Assembly (NCBI GenBank): GCA_910578835.1
Contig: CAJTSK010000016.1
Coordinates: 1 to 52,991 of the forward strand
Direction of reading: 5' to 3'
DNA from: an uncultured Muribaculum sp.
Lineage (GTDB): Bacteria; Bacteroidota; Bacteroidia; Bacteroidales; Muribaculaceae
Length of the DNA: 52,991 nt
Part shown: positions 1 to 7,819 of the stretch, piece after piece
Layout of the letters: each line of letters starts with the position of its first letter
Numbering within the stretch: the first letter of the stretch is position 1
Translations under genes and position numbers: made by a program
The notes under the pieces: generated by a model
Database searches by the model: none
What the model saw: only the letters and a program-made list of their open reading frames with translations
What the model was told of the DNA's origin: nothing

Positions 1-142
1 GGCAACACTATACTCTTGACATCGCCTGCCACCCACCGGAAAAATCCGCTGACCCCTTTTTTACCATGCGCCGACTTTTGTGGTGACTTGGTGGGGTGTA
101 ATTAAACAAAAGACCGCTAATTCATTGAGAATTAGCGGTCTT
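1..142. mobile_element. Right end of a second related integrated element (partial)
   Basis: No gene is visible here. Positions 73-89 (GACTTTTGTGGTGACTT) differ by one base from the repeat inside the right end of the main element (14872-14888). As there, the repeat is followed by a long hairpin and then the GGTGGTGCCACCAG core. This matching order suggests that the bases left of 143 are the right terminus of another element of the same family inserted in tandem. The rest of that element lies outside the window. Confidence 0.6.
110..142 (-). terminator. Hairpin terminator next to the left att core
   Basis: A perfect 14-bp stem (AAGACCGCTAATTC and its complement) encloses the loop ATTGA. On the minus strand it is followed by TTTTGTTTAAT. 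Its position relative to the att core matches the terminator after tRNA-Phe at 14912-14950. It therefore probably ended tRNA transcription when its own element lay next to the tRNA. Confidence 0.65.
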
Positions 143-157
143 GGGTGGTGCCACCAG
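143..157. repeat. Left attachment core (15-bp direct repeat)
   Basis: GGGTGGTGCCACCAG is identical to 14954-14968, which is the acceptor-stem end of tRNA-Phe. The match stops after position 157 (C here, G at 14969). This is the expected duplicated core of tyrosine-integrase insertion into a tRNA 3' end. Confidence 0.85.
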
Positions 158-275
158 CACCATTTTTAATGAATTGAGATGAATTGCCGTAAATTCAATC
201 TGAATATAAAATACTATATATCAACGCAATTAAACTGAAATGAATTTATTTGGAGTTGTTAATCTTCAAAAATTA

Positions 276-297
276 TAGTGACTTTTGTAGTGACTTT
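276..297. repeat. Arm-type repeat, left end; overlaps int promoter region
   Basis: These 22 bp are identical to 14869-14890 near the other end of the element, and contain two copies of GTGACTTTTG/GTGACTTTT in tandem. Both copies are followed by CAGAA(A)TAGT(C/G)ACT. Identical short repeats near both ends of an integrase-driven element are typical of integrase arm-binding sites. Confidence 0.6.
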
Positions 298-319
298 TCA
301 GAAATAGTCACTATCTTTG
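284..319 (+). promoter_or_regulatory. Candidate int promoter
   Basis: TATCTTTG at 312-319 matches the Bacteroidetes -7 consensus TAnnTTTG. A TTTG at 284-287 lies 24 bp upstream, slightly longer than usual. It sits inside the arm-type repeat, so bound integrase could repress its own transcription. The leader to the start codon is about 110 nt. Confidence 0.5.
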
Positions 320-436
320 CAATCGGAAAACACACCGTGATTTTTGGAACCCGAACCAGCATCAGAGGGTCGCTTCAAGACATCGGCAGTGGATTTCCCT
401 TGAACGAAATTAAACGATAATAAATACTCTTGAATT

Positions 437-1873
437 ATGGCAAAGACTCTCTCTCGGTTCTATATCCGCAAGCAGGACGAGAATAAGGAAACGGCAACCC
501 TGTTTTTCAGGGTTCAGAATAAGGAGCATAAGATAGATTCTATCTTTTCCTCCCAAATTCAGGTTGATGTGCATGAGTGGCGCAATGCCATATCTTCCGA
601 AGAAAACTGGATGCGTCACCGAGAAAAGAATTTCAAGTTACACGATACTCTTGCCAAAATCGAAATGGCGGTCAAGAGCGAGGTCGAAGGTATGCACTTC
701 GACAAAAAGGCCGTGAAGGAGGCAATCCTCGCCGTTGCCAATCCCAAAAAATCGGATGCCGTGAGAAAGGCGCGGAAAGCCGAAGAGGAAGCGCGACTGA
801 AACAGGAGCGCGAGAAGATTGAGGAAGAGGAACGCAAACGCCAAAAGAAAGAGGCGGAACGTGCGAACATCTGGAATTTCCTCGACCGATTTGTGGAAGA
901 TATAAAAGCCGGAAAGCGGCTCAACGGTAATGACCCATATACGCCCGGCAGTTGCAAGGCGTGGAGCAGTTTCCGCAAACTATACAACGGCTTTGACCCT
1001 CGACACAAATTGACATGGGGTGATGTTGACCGCGAGTTGGTGACGAAGTTCCTCGCTCACCTTGCCAAGCTCGACTACATGGGCAGTTCGGTGAATAAAT
1101 ACCTTGTATCGTTCCGTGCGATGGTAGGATATGCCTATGCAGACGGTCTGCACAACAATGACCGGGCATTGGCCTGTTTCTCGAAGCGAAAGGTTGAGGA
1201 AAGCGACAAGGCGGCTGAAATCTATCTGACCGAAGCCGAGTTGCAGGCATTGGCTGAAATGGAGCTGACCGGACTGAAAGATCAGGTGCGCGACATTTTC
1301 CTCGTCGGGTGCTACACTTGTCAGCGTGTCAGCGACTACAACAATATCAGCCCCGACAGTTTCACCACAACGGCAAAGGGTACGCCGATTATCCGGCTTA
1401 TCCAGCAGAAGACACGAAACGAGGTCAAGATACCGATAATGAACCCTAATCTCAAAGCCATCTGCGAGAAATACAACTACAATATTCCCTCGGTGATTGA
1501 TGTGATGATAAACCGCTACATCAAGGAGATACTTAAAGACCTGTCTGAAACCGTGCCGTCATTGGCTGTCAAGGTTCCCACCAAACTGACAATGAAGCAA
1601 AAGAAGAATGAGGAACTTGGCAAGATTGTGATTGAGCGCAACTCCAAAGGAGAAGTGGTAATGCCCCGTTACAGTTGCGTCACCACCCACACTGCCCGGC
1701 GCAGCGGCATCACGAATATGTATCTCTCCCACAAATACACCATTGTCCAGATGATGCACGTCAGCGGTCACAAGACCCAAAAGACCTTCATGGACTACAT
1801 CAAGCTATCCTCCGATGAAATCGCCGACGAGATAGACGCAATCGCTAATCCAACGCAAAACGATGTGTTTTAA
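437..1873 (+). CDS. int: Tyrosine site-specific integrase
   Basis: This enzyme catalyses integration and excision of the element at the tRNA-Phe att site. The 478-aa protein has an N-terminal arm-binding region, a strongly charged coiled-coil insert (about residues 105-145, rich in E, K and R), a SAM-like core-binding domain and a C-terminal catalytic domain. Visible catalytic residues are R297 (CQRVSD), K325, H418 and R421 (HTARR), H445 (SGHK) and nucleophile Y454 (FMDYI). The motif around the first Arg is CYTCQR rather than the common TGxR. The gene lies just inside the left end and reads inward. The start is the first in-frame ATG after a promoter-like TATCTTTG. Confidence 0.92.
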   Translation: MAKTLSRFYIRKQDENKETATLFFRVQNKEHKIDSIFSSQIQVDVHEWRNAISSEENWMRHREKNFKLHDTLAKIEMAVKSEVEGMHFDKKAVKEAILAVANPKKSDAVRKARKAEEEARLKQEREKIEEEERKRQKKEAERANIWNFLDRFVEDIKAGKRLNGNDPYTPGSCKAWSSFRKLYNGFDPRHKLTWGDVDRELVTKFLAHLAKLDYMGSSVNKYLVSFRAMVGYAYADGLHNNDRALACFSKRKVEESDKAAEIYLTEAELQALAEMELTGLKDQVRDIFLVGCYTCQRVSDYNNISPDSFTTTAKGTPIIRLIQQKTRNEVKIPIMNPNLKAICEKYNYNIPSVIDVMINRYIKEILKDLSETVPSLAVKVPTKLTMKQKKNEELGKIVIERNSKGEVVMPRYSCVTTHTARRSGITNMYLSHKYTIVQMMHVSGHKTQKTFMDYIKLSSDEIADEIDAIANPTQNDVF

Positions 1874-1904
1874 CAAACTTTTTATATGGAATTTGCGTTA
1901 AAAT

Positions 1905-1935
1905 TTTGTGGATAGGAAATTTAGTATTATCTTTG
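1905..1935 (+). promoter_or_regulatory. Consensus promoter for the downstream small RNA
   Basis: TTTG at 1905-1908 and TATCTTTG at 1928-1935 are 19 bp apart, a near-ideal Bacteroidetes promoter. The next plus-strand protein gene is over 1 kb away, so it most likely drives a noncoding RNA. Confidence 0.7.
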
Positions 1936-1941
1936 CATCCA

Positions 1942-2047
1942 CAAAGGGTAGTTTCCCCTTGAAAGAAATACTTCGCTTGCGAAAGCAACGATTTTACGGA
2001 TCGGCAGTAGCCGGTTGGAAAGAGCAATCATCTGGTTGCTCTTTTTT
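1942..2047 (+). ncRNA. Candidate small RNA after int
   Basis: The interval has its own consensus promoter and ends in an intrinsic terminator: stem AGAGCAA (2021-2027) with TTGCTCT (2036-2042), then TTTTTT. It has no credible reading frame. A further short stem (TTCG-CTTG-CGAA) lies near 1972-1983. It shares TTTCCC(C)TTGAA(A/C)GAAAT and ATCGGCAGT with the integrase leader (about 380-420), though in the opposite order. I do not recognise an RNA family. The expected transcript is about 106 nt. Confidence 0.6.
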
Positions 2048-2050
2048 CGT

Positions 2051-2809
2051 TTAATGAGGAATGACTTTTTGGCCAAGCAACACTCCGTTGTCGGAGAAAA
2101 TATTATGTTTCACCGCGTCATAAGAGCGGTTTTCATTGTGTGGTCGCAGGAAATGTGTTGTTATCGGGTATGCTATTAGGTCTGCGATTTGTAATCCAAT
2201 GATATTGTCGCTCTTGTATTTGAAATCAAAATTGGTTATCCTTGACCGCAGTCTATCCGGTGTAACCCATTTTGTTCCACGGTTCCGCAGTCCATTGTAG
2301 TAATTAAGTAGTTTGCGGTCTTCCTTATGTCCTCTGCGCTCTACAACAACTGATATTTCAGGATTGTCCTCAATATTGTCAACACAAAATATGCTGCGTT
2401 CAATCAAATAGGACAAAGACAAGCCATAAACGTCATCTTCTTCACCCCTGACACAAAATTTATTTAATTGCTCTTTCAAGATAGTGCAACTAACAACAAC
2501 ATAGGCATCGTGTTGACTCAGTATATTCTCAATGCCTTCAAAGAATTTCTTCCGCAATGCATCGTCTTTTAATGCTCCAAAAGCTCCGCGCCATTTTCGT
2601 ATGTCAACTGAGTGTATCACGATGTCAGTGTTGCCGAAAATCTCCATTTTTAGATTTTCAAAGGCTACGTTTAATGCGTTGAGGTTCTTACGCGAAACAA
2701 GTATCCCGCATAAGGTGAATATAGGAAATGTAGGGTCATATTTCGTCAAATTATGATCGCCGCACTCATCTATAAAGAGGTAATATTTTGATTTTGCTTG
2801 CTTTTCCAT
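2051..2809 (-). CDS. DUF3800 domain protein
   Basis: The 252-aa protein has the features of DUF3800, a family thought to have an RNase H-like fold and often found on mobile elements and in defence islands. Visible acidic positions are D14-E15 (FIDECG, where DESG is usual), the E of VVVERRG and the D of QIADLIAYP near the C terminus. These fit a metal-binding nuclease-like core. It is soluble, with no signal peptide. It stands alone, convergent with int and the small RNA. Its likely -7 element on the minus strand is TAACTTTG at 2831-2824. The substrate is unknown; a nuclease role is inference from the family fold. Confidence 0.75.
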   Translation of the reverse strand: MEKQAKSKYYLFIDECGDHNLTKYDPTFPIFTLCGILVSRKNLNALNVAFENLKMEIFGNTDIVIHSVDIRKWRGAFGALKDDALRKKFFEGIENILSQHDAYVVVSCTILKEQLNKFCVRGEEDDVYGLSLSYLIERSIFCVDNIEDNPEISVVVERRGHKEDRKLLNYYNGLRNRGTKWVTPDRLRSRITNFDFKYKSDNIIGLQIADLIAYPITTHFLRPHNENRSYDAVKHNIFSDNGVLLGQKVIPH

Positions 2810-2823
2810 TGTCTTTTCTTATG

Positions 2824-2883
2824 CAAAGTTAATAATTTTTCGCCAATAATGCCCTGAAATCCCAAATATTATGATTAACTTTG
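2824..2883. promoter_or_regulatory. Divergent -7 elements between DUF3800 gene and cargo operon
   Basis: TAACTTTG occurs on the minus strand at 2831-2824, reading toward DUF3800, and on the plus strand at 2876-2883, reading toward the envelope cargo operon. I did not find a good TTTG box 19-21 bp upstream of either. Confidence 0.45.
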
Positions 2884-2929
2884 CCATTGGATATGCGCAA
2901 GCCTATCCATGACATTTTGAAAAAAGAAG

Positions 2930-3130
2930 CGTTATGCTCATCTTGTTTGTTGAAAACGTAGGAAATTTTCAAAACGATGCAAGAGATAGCATAGTGGTTC
3001 TCACGCATATAGCGTGGGGCACTATTGTTACATCTGCATCAAAGGTTTCCTACGACCCTCAACAAAGACGTGGCATAGTTGGCTCACGCTTCTTTATATA
3101 TTGGCAACGCCATTGAGTCTATGGGTAATG
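2930..3130 (+). promoter_or_regulatory. Structured 5' leader of the envelope cargo operon
   Basis: This 250-nt noncoding stretch before the 3138 gene is full of complementary segments. One hairpin has stem TTGAAAA/TTTTCAA (about 2950-2972). A stem ATAGTG/CACTAT encloses CACGC/GCGTG (about 2992-3025). A third stem pairs CATAG and CTCA with TGAG and CTATG (about 3075-3122). The first hairpin's loop, CGTAGGAAA (2957-2965), is perfectly complementary to TTTCCTACG (3046-3054), suggesting a pseudoknot or alternative fold. An imperfect direct repeat (GCATAGT..TCACGC) lies at 2989-3006 and 3073-3089. No known riboswitch was recognised. Confidence 0.5.
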
Positions 3131-3137
3131 ATAAGGT

Positions 3138-3860
3138 ATGAAACAAGTCATAAAAATAATTCCTCTCATTAGTGCCGTATTTTTGTTTTCGTGCAGCGAT
3201 GACAATACGGTTTTCAAAGAACCGTCGCAGATCAGGGCATACGAAACGGATGCTCAGATAATGGCTCAGTTCGTGGATGTTGACAATGCCACAGGCAAGT
3301 TTGTCATAAATCCCGACAAGAAGATAACGGCTTCCGACTATGTTCTCAACCGAAACAGGGAGGAACTGCTGGCTGTCAGTGCAGTCAACTGCGATCTTTT
3401 CATGCGCGAGATGGAGAGTGTGAACGGGCTACTGTCCTCAATCAAGCAATCCGGTGTTGCCACTGCTATATTGTATTCCACTTATTCATCGGATTATCTC
3501 ATTAAGATTAATGGCGATAATAAGATTGAGATAAATAAGGCTTTCACACAATCAAGAAGCGGTGCTAACCTTGTTCAGTTGCTTTTTGACGGTACACAGT
3601 TGGAACCACGCTATTTCCATGCTCCCGAATCAATGACAATGACTGTTTCTGCAAACAGTCTTTCCAAGTTCTATCTATACCAACTTTCATTCGGTATATC
3701 TTCCGATTCTGATGCCGGCACTGTCATTGTGGCCGGAGTGCAATCTCCCTGCCATGCTTCCTTTTATCGAATATACACTGGAGAAGGTAATCAGTCAATG
3801 TCACTCAAAGGCAAAAATCTTGTCGGCGACGGAACGCTGTCCGTCACAATTTCAGAATGA
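3138..3860 (+). CDS. Putative surface lipoprotein, cargo operon gene 1
   Basis: The 240-aa protein begins with a lipoprotein signal (MKQVIKIIPLISAVFLFSC). Asp residues follow the lipidated Cys, which in Bacteroidetes favours export to the cell surface. The rest is predicted to be mostly beta strand and contains no enzyme motif I recognise. It is the first gene of a tightly packed operon of two lipoproteins and three outer-membrane barrels, and its stop overlaps the next start (ATGA at 3857). It probably forms part of an envelope complex with the barrels; the ligand is unknown. Confidence 0.65.
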   Translation: MKQVIKIIPLISAVFLFSCSDDNTVFKEPSQIRAYETDAQIMAQFVDVDNATGKFVINPDKKITASDYVLNRNREELLAVSAVNCDLFMREMESVNGLLSSIKQSGVATAILYSTYSSDYLIKINGDNKIEINKAFTQSRSGANLVQLLFDGTQLEPRYFHAPESMTMTVSANSLSKFYLYQLSFGISSDSDAGTVIVAGVQSPCHASFYRIYTGEGNQSMSLKGKNLVGDGTLSVTISE

Positions 3861-4318
3861 AAGCGGTAGTATTATCACTTCTTACCATATTGCTTGTGTG
3901 CCTTTCTTCATGCGAAGGGCGCACGGGCTATCTTGACGAGGGTCAGGAAAACACCTTGTCAATGCTGACTGGGAACGAGTGGGTTGAGGTATATGCTGAT
4001 TACGGGCTCGGAAACGAGCAAGTCATTGAAGATAGAACGTCCATATATTATTTCGACCTTAAAGGGAAAGGCTGGTTTGCTGTCGGCTCTTTGAAAGATG
4101 AAACCGTGAAAGAGAATGTAAGATATTTTCAATGGACTTTCACTACTGAGAATTTCGCTGTCATTCAGACAGCCGGAAATGCAATGGATGGCTATTGGCT
4201 TATCAAAAAGCTCACACCAACGGAATTGTGGGTGCAATGGTCAACCCACGACCCGGTACTTATCCCCAATCAAACAACCACATTCTATAAATATAAAGCC
4301 CGCCCGACAAGCAAATGA
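3857..4318 (+). CDS. Putative lipoprotein, cargo operon gene 2
   Basis: The 153-aa protein has a signal peptide with lipobox (LVCLSSC), followed by a compact beta-rich domain with many aromatic residues (GNEWVEVYADYG, YWLIKKL, TELWVQW). This resembles small lipocalin-like lipoproteins of Bacteroidales, but the family is not certain. Translation is coupled on both sides: its ATG overlaps the previous stop, and its stop overlaps the start of the barrel gene at 4315. Tight coupling suggests the products are needed in fixed proportion. Confidence 0.6.
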   Translation: MKAVVLSLLTILLVCLSSCEGRTGYLDEGQENTLSMLTGNEWVEVYADYGLGNEQVIEDRTSIYYFDLKGKGWFAVGSLKDETVKENVRYFQWTFTTENFAVIQTAGNAMDGYWLIKKLTPTELWVQWSTHDPVLIPNQTTTFYKYKARPTSK

Positions 4319-6408
4319 AAACCAGACTTATCATATCATCCCTTGTAGTGTTTTCATCGTTTTCAGTGAAAGCACAGGAGGTCACCGACACCATAAAGTC
4401 GCAAGAACTTAATGAAGTAGTAGTGCAAGCACAAATGCAACGCACTTCATCGACAAAGTCAACATACACTCCTACAGGTAAGCAGAAGAACGCGGCTCAA
4501 AATGCCGTGGATCTTCTCCGGCAGATGGCCATTCCTCAAATAAGGATAAATCCGATTGATGAGACCGTGACAGACAATGTCGGTGGCAACGTAGCCATTT
4601 ACATCAACTTCCTTGAAGCCTCAAAAGAGGAAATGGAGGGACTGCGCACAGCGGATGTGAGGCGTGTGGAATATCTGGAATTTCCTACCGACCCTCGTTT
4701 TCGTGGAGCAGAGAGAGTAATCAATATCATAGTGCAGGAATACGCTTACGGCGGTTATACCAAAATCACAGCAAATGAAAATTTCCTTGTGGGTCTGTCG
4801 AGCCGTGTCAACTTCTTCTCGAAGTTCACTTACAAGAAGATGACATACGACCTGTATGCCGGTGCCAATAACTGGAACAACCATCATATTGGCAACACGA
4901 CTGAGGGCATCTACCGTCTTACTGATAACGACGGTAAGGAATATTCCGTAACACGCAAGGAGACTCTTGAATCATCACACTATAAGCAGAATCAATATCC
5001 CGTTACTTTCCGCGCCACCTACAACAGCAACAAGATTCAGATACGCAATCTGCTTGCGTTTACAAACTTAGGCGTGCCAACCAATGAATATTCCGGCAAA
5101 CTGGAGTATTCGCCAAATTCAGCTCAGGGATATTCTTTTGGCAGAAAGAATCCGAACCGTTCCAATTCTGTCGCTTATTCAGGAACATATTTCTTCGCTT
5201 TACCAAAGGAATTTTCGATTGATTTCTCGCCGTCGTTCAACTATACCCACGGCAATGACTATACCGATTACGCGGCATCATCTCAGCCCACGATATACCG
5301 CCATGCCAAAGAGGATGCTTACAACTATCGTCTGAATTTGTATATCAGAAAAAGTTTAGGGCAGAAACATTCCATTATGTTAGGAGGCAATGGTGGTGAC
5401 AACATCAACCGTCTTGAATACACCGGCGACAACGGATATAGAGACAGATTCCATAACGCTTTTGCCGCAGGAATGGTCGGCTATAATTTCCAGACACAGA
5501 AAATATCGGTCAACCTTGATGCCGGTTTCGCTTGGGAAAACAGCGATATAAATGGAAAGACGAACAGTGACACGTATCCGTTCACACACATAAATGTGCG
5601 GTATGTCCCGAATCAGCGAAACAGTTTCTCCGCCTATTTCCAGTATGCTACAAACAGCCCCGGCATATCGGAGAAATCTTCAGATTTACTCCGAGATAAT
5701 GAACTTATGTATATTACCGGCAATCCATTATTGGAAAATTGCAGACACACAACAGTGAACCTCGCATATACATGGATGCCGTCAAACGCTTTCGGCATGA
5801 GTGCCTACGGACGCTATTTCGGTATGTATGACCGTCAGTTGCTTGTCTATACACCATATCAGGATGGTAAAGCCCTGTTACGGTCATATATCAACGACGG
5901 CGATTATCTCAACGGTGAGATTGGATTCGCTGCTAACTGGAAACTGCTCAACGGAAAACTCCAGCTCTATGCCAATCCCAGTCAATCATTCTACAAATCA
6001 ACCGGCATTTTTAACGATAACTGCAATTCGTTCCGAGTGACGGCTCAGGCAAGCTATTATCTCGACAGCTTCTATTTCCAAGCCTATTACGAGAGTCCTA
6101 AGAAAAGCATGTTCACTTCTTCTCCCCGGATAAATAAAGGTCGGAATTTCCATAGTGTGACTGTCGGTTGGGCAAACGCCAATTGGAATTTGCGCGTAAT
6201 GGCAGCCAACTTCTTCAATAAAGGCTGGGACGGTGCGACCAATACAACAGCCTCACCATATTATAACGAACAGCAGACTATCATCGGTACATCATCACAC
6301 CCTCGCATAAACTTCACCGCCACTTATACATTCGGCTACGGCAAGAAAGTACAACGCGGCAATGAAGTAGGTGAACAATCAGGCGCAGCCTCCGCAATCT
6401 TGAAATAA
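4315..6408 (+). CDS. TonB-dependent receptor-like outer-membrane barrel, cargo operon gene 3
   Basis: The 697-aa protein starts with a signal peptide (cleavage near VKAQ). A plug-like region follows (about 25-145: ELNEVVVQAQ, then VAIYINFLEASKEEMEGL and RGAERVINIIVQ). The remainder is an aromatic-rich beta barrel. It is shorter than a SusC protein and lacks the N-terminal carboxypeptidase-like domain, resembling the 'outer membrane beta-barrel family' receptors. The plug has a recognisable VxxVEYLEFPTDPRF segment. With two lipoproteins upstream and two small barrels downstream, it probably imports or exports one ligand across the outer membrane. Confidence 0.75.
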   Translation: MKTRLIISSLVVFSSFSVKAQEVTDTIKSQELNEVVVQAQMQRTSSTKSTYTPTGKQKNAAQNAVDLLRQMAIPQIRINPIDETVTDNVGGNVAIYINFLEASKEEMEGLRTADVRRVEYLEFPTDPRFRGAERVINIIVQEYAYGGYTKITANENFLVGLSSRVNFFSKFTYKKMTYDLYAGANNWNNHHIGNTTEGIYRLTDNDGKEYSVTRKETLESSHYKQNQYPVTFRATYNSNKIQIRNLLAFTNLGVPTNEYSGKLEYSPNSAQGYSFGRKNPNRSNSVAYSGTYFFALPKEFSIDFSPSFNYTHGNDYTDYAASSQPTIYRHAKEDAYNYRLNLYIRKSLGQKHSIMLGGNGGDNINRLEYTGDNGYRDRFHNAFAAGMVGYNFQTQKISVNLDAGFAWENSDINGKTNSDTYPFTHINVRYVPNQRNSFSAYFQYATNSPGISEKSSDLLRDNELMYITGNPLLENCRHTTVNLAYTWMPSNAFGMSAYGRYFGMYDRQLLVYTPYQDGKALLRSYINDGDYLNGEIGFAANWKLLNGKLQLYANPSQSFYKSTGIFNDNCNSFRVTAQASYYLDSFYFQAYYESPKKSMFTSSPRINKGRNFHSVTVGWANANWNLRVMAANFFNKGWDGATNTTASPYYNEQQTIIGTSSHPRINFTATYTFGYGKKVQRGNEVGEQSGAASAILK

Positions 6409-6415
6409 AACGGAT

Positions 6416-7090
6416 ATGAAGAAATTTTTGATACTTTTTGCTTTATTGTTGCCATCACTGGAAATCTTCGCTCAGAAAGAAAAAAATCCGTTTACCGCGA
6501 CGCTTTACGGCGGTATCTACCTTAACAACGATCAGGCATGGTCGATAGAGCCGTCTATCGCATGGCACTTTCATAAATACATGGGTGTGGCTTTCGGCAT
6601 GGAGTTGACCTCTCAATATAATCAACCAAGCAGACAGACCACAATAAACGGCAAAGAGGCAAGTTTGACGGATAATGAGAAGAATATTGCTTGGATTATT
6701 TTCAAACCAACTGTAATTTTCAAATCTCCAAATCTTTTGAAAAATAAAGAATACATACGGTTGTGGCTTCAAGCCGAGCCGGGAATCAGTCTTGCCTGTC
6801 CTTTCAGGAATTCACTTACATACGACATCTATGATATAAAAGGGGATGTTGGTACAATGGTAGATTACATGAAGTTTCCAAACAAAGGGCTTAAATGGTT
6901 TTATTGGAACGCAAGGCTATCTATTAATGTCGCTTTTGACTGCTTTGTGGTTGGTGCCGGATATGGCATTTCCAACCTCGACTATTACTCCGGACGCAGG
7001 AATGTGACGCTGCAAAATGGCTCAAAATTTTGGGTCCCGAAAAAGGAATTGAGCCAAAACATATTCCTGTCCATAGGCTATCAATTCTGA
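6416..7090 (+). CDS. Outer-membrane beta-barrel protein, cargo operon gene 4
   Basis: The 224-aa protein has a signal peptide (cleavage near IFAQ) and alternating hydrophobic/polar strands, ending in an aromatic residue (LSIGYQF) as expected for BAM-assembled barrels. Its size suggests 8-10 strands. It begins seven bases after the receptor gene and belongs to the same operon. The specific role is unknown; a structural or porin-like partner of the receptor is possible. Confidence 0.65.
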   Translation: MKKFLILFALLLPSLEIFAQKEKNPFTATLYGGIYLNNDQAWSIEPSIAWHFHKYMGVAFGMELTSQYNQPSRQTTINGKEASLTDNEKNIAWIIFKPTVIFKSPNLLKNKEYIRLWLQAEPGISLACPFRNSLTYDIYDIKGDVGTMVDYMKFPNKGLKWFYWNARLSINVAFDCFVVGAGYGISNLDYYSGRRNVTLQNGSKFWVPKKELSQNIFLSIGYQF

Positions 7091-7119
7091 CATTTTTATT
7101 ATACTTTTTTCGCAGGAAG

Positions 7120-7701
7120 ATGAAGAATATAAAAAAAGTAATTATTTTGCTGATATTTATAGTGCTGTTATCTTGCAATAAGATAGTTGCAGAAACTCCG
7201 GTAGTTCAAATGCTTGAAGGAGAAATCAGAGCCGGTTTGACTACCCCGATTGGTGGCTACCATACAGGGAAAGCGCAAATAAGCGCCTCTCTCGGCATTG
7301 AGGGTCGTTACAACATCAAAGGTACTCCGTGGGATTGCGGACTGATGCTTGATCTCTCCACCGCAAGACGCGGATATGAGCATCTGTATAATGACGGCTA
7401 TGACCGCTGGCAAAGCAACCGTACTCTTGCATTAGCTCTGACAGGCGACTATAATTTGCGTCAAGGTACCAAGATAAATCCATTCGCGGGAATGGCGTTA
7501 GGCGTTGGCTTCAATGACGTAGTGGGAGACAAATATTTTCCGACAAAAGGTACGTCCTTTTATGCAGCTCCAAGAATCGGTGTTGAGTTTCTCTATCATA
7601 TAAGAGTATGCGCACAGCTTAATCTATGTCGAAAAGGATACAACAACTTTAGTCTTTCATTGGGATTTGTGTTTGGTGGCCGTCCCAAAAAGAAAAATTG
7701 A
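7120..7701 (+). CDS. Outer-membrane beta-barrel protein, cargo operon gene 5
   Basis: The 193-aa protein has an N-terminal hydrophobic signal (MKNIKKVIILLIFIVLLSC). The C reads like a lipobox, but an alternative cleavage after VAE is possible. The rest resembles a small 8-stranded barrel (IRAGLTTPIGGY, NPFAGMALGVGF, FSLSLGFVFGG). I chose the ATG at 7120 because the upstream in-frame ATG at 7030 lies inside the preceding gene and lacks a signal sequence. The gene closes the five-gene cargo operon. Confidence 0.6.
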   Translation: MKNIKKVIILLIFIVLLSCNKIVAETPVVQMLEGEIRAGLTTPIGGYHTGKAQISASLGIEGRYNIKGTPWDCGLMLDLSTARRGYEHLYNDGYDRWQSNRTLALALTGDYNLRQGTKINPFAGMALGVGFNDVVGDKYFPTKGTSFYAAPRIGVEFLYHIRVCAQLNLCRKGYNNFSLSLGFVFGGRPKKKN

Positions 7702-7761
7702 AAAAACAGCTAATCATACCAAACCCTGCGGCTCCCGGCAAATGTCGGGATTCGCATCAAA

Positions 7762-7804
7762 AAAAGACCATCGAAAAAATGATATTCATTTCTCGGTGGT
7801 CTTT
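7762..7804 (-). terminator. Terminator between cargo operon and mobilization genes
   Basis: AAAGACCA(T/C)CGA pairs with TCGG(T)GGTCTTT around an A/T-rich loop. On the minus strand a run of seven T follows. It ends the mobilization operon that reads leftward, and may also act weakly on the convergent cargo operon. Confidence 0.7.
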
Positions 7805-7819
7805 ACTATTTAGCCCGAA

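Noticed and set aside
2934..3116. A 60-codon frame in the leader of the cargo operon
   Set aside because: No family resemblance or plausible start context, and it overlaps the stem-loops; noncoding leader is the better explanation.
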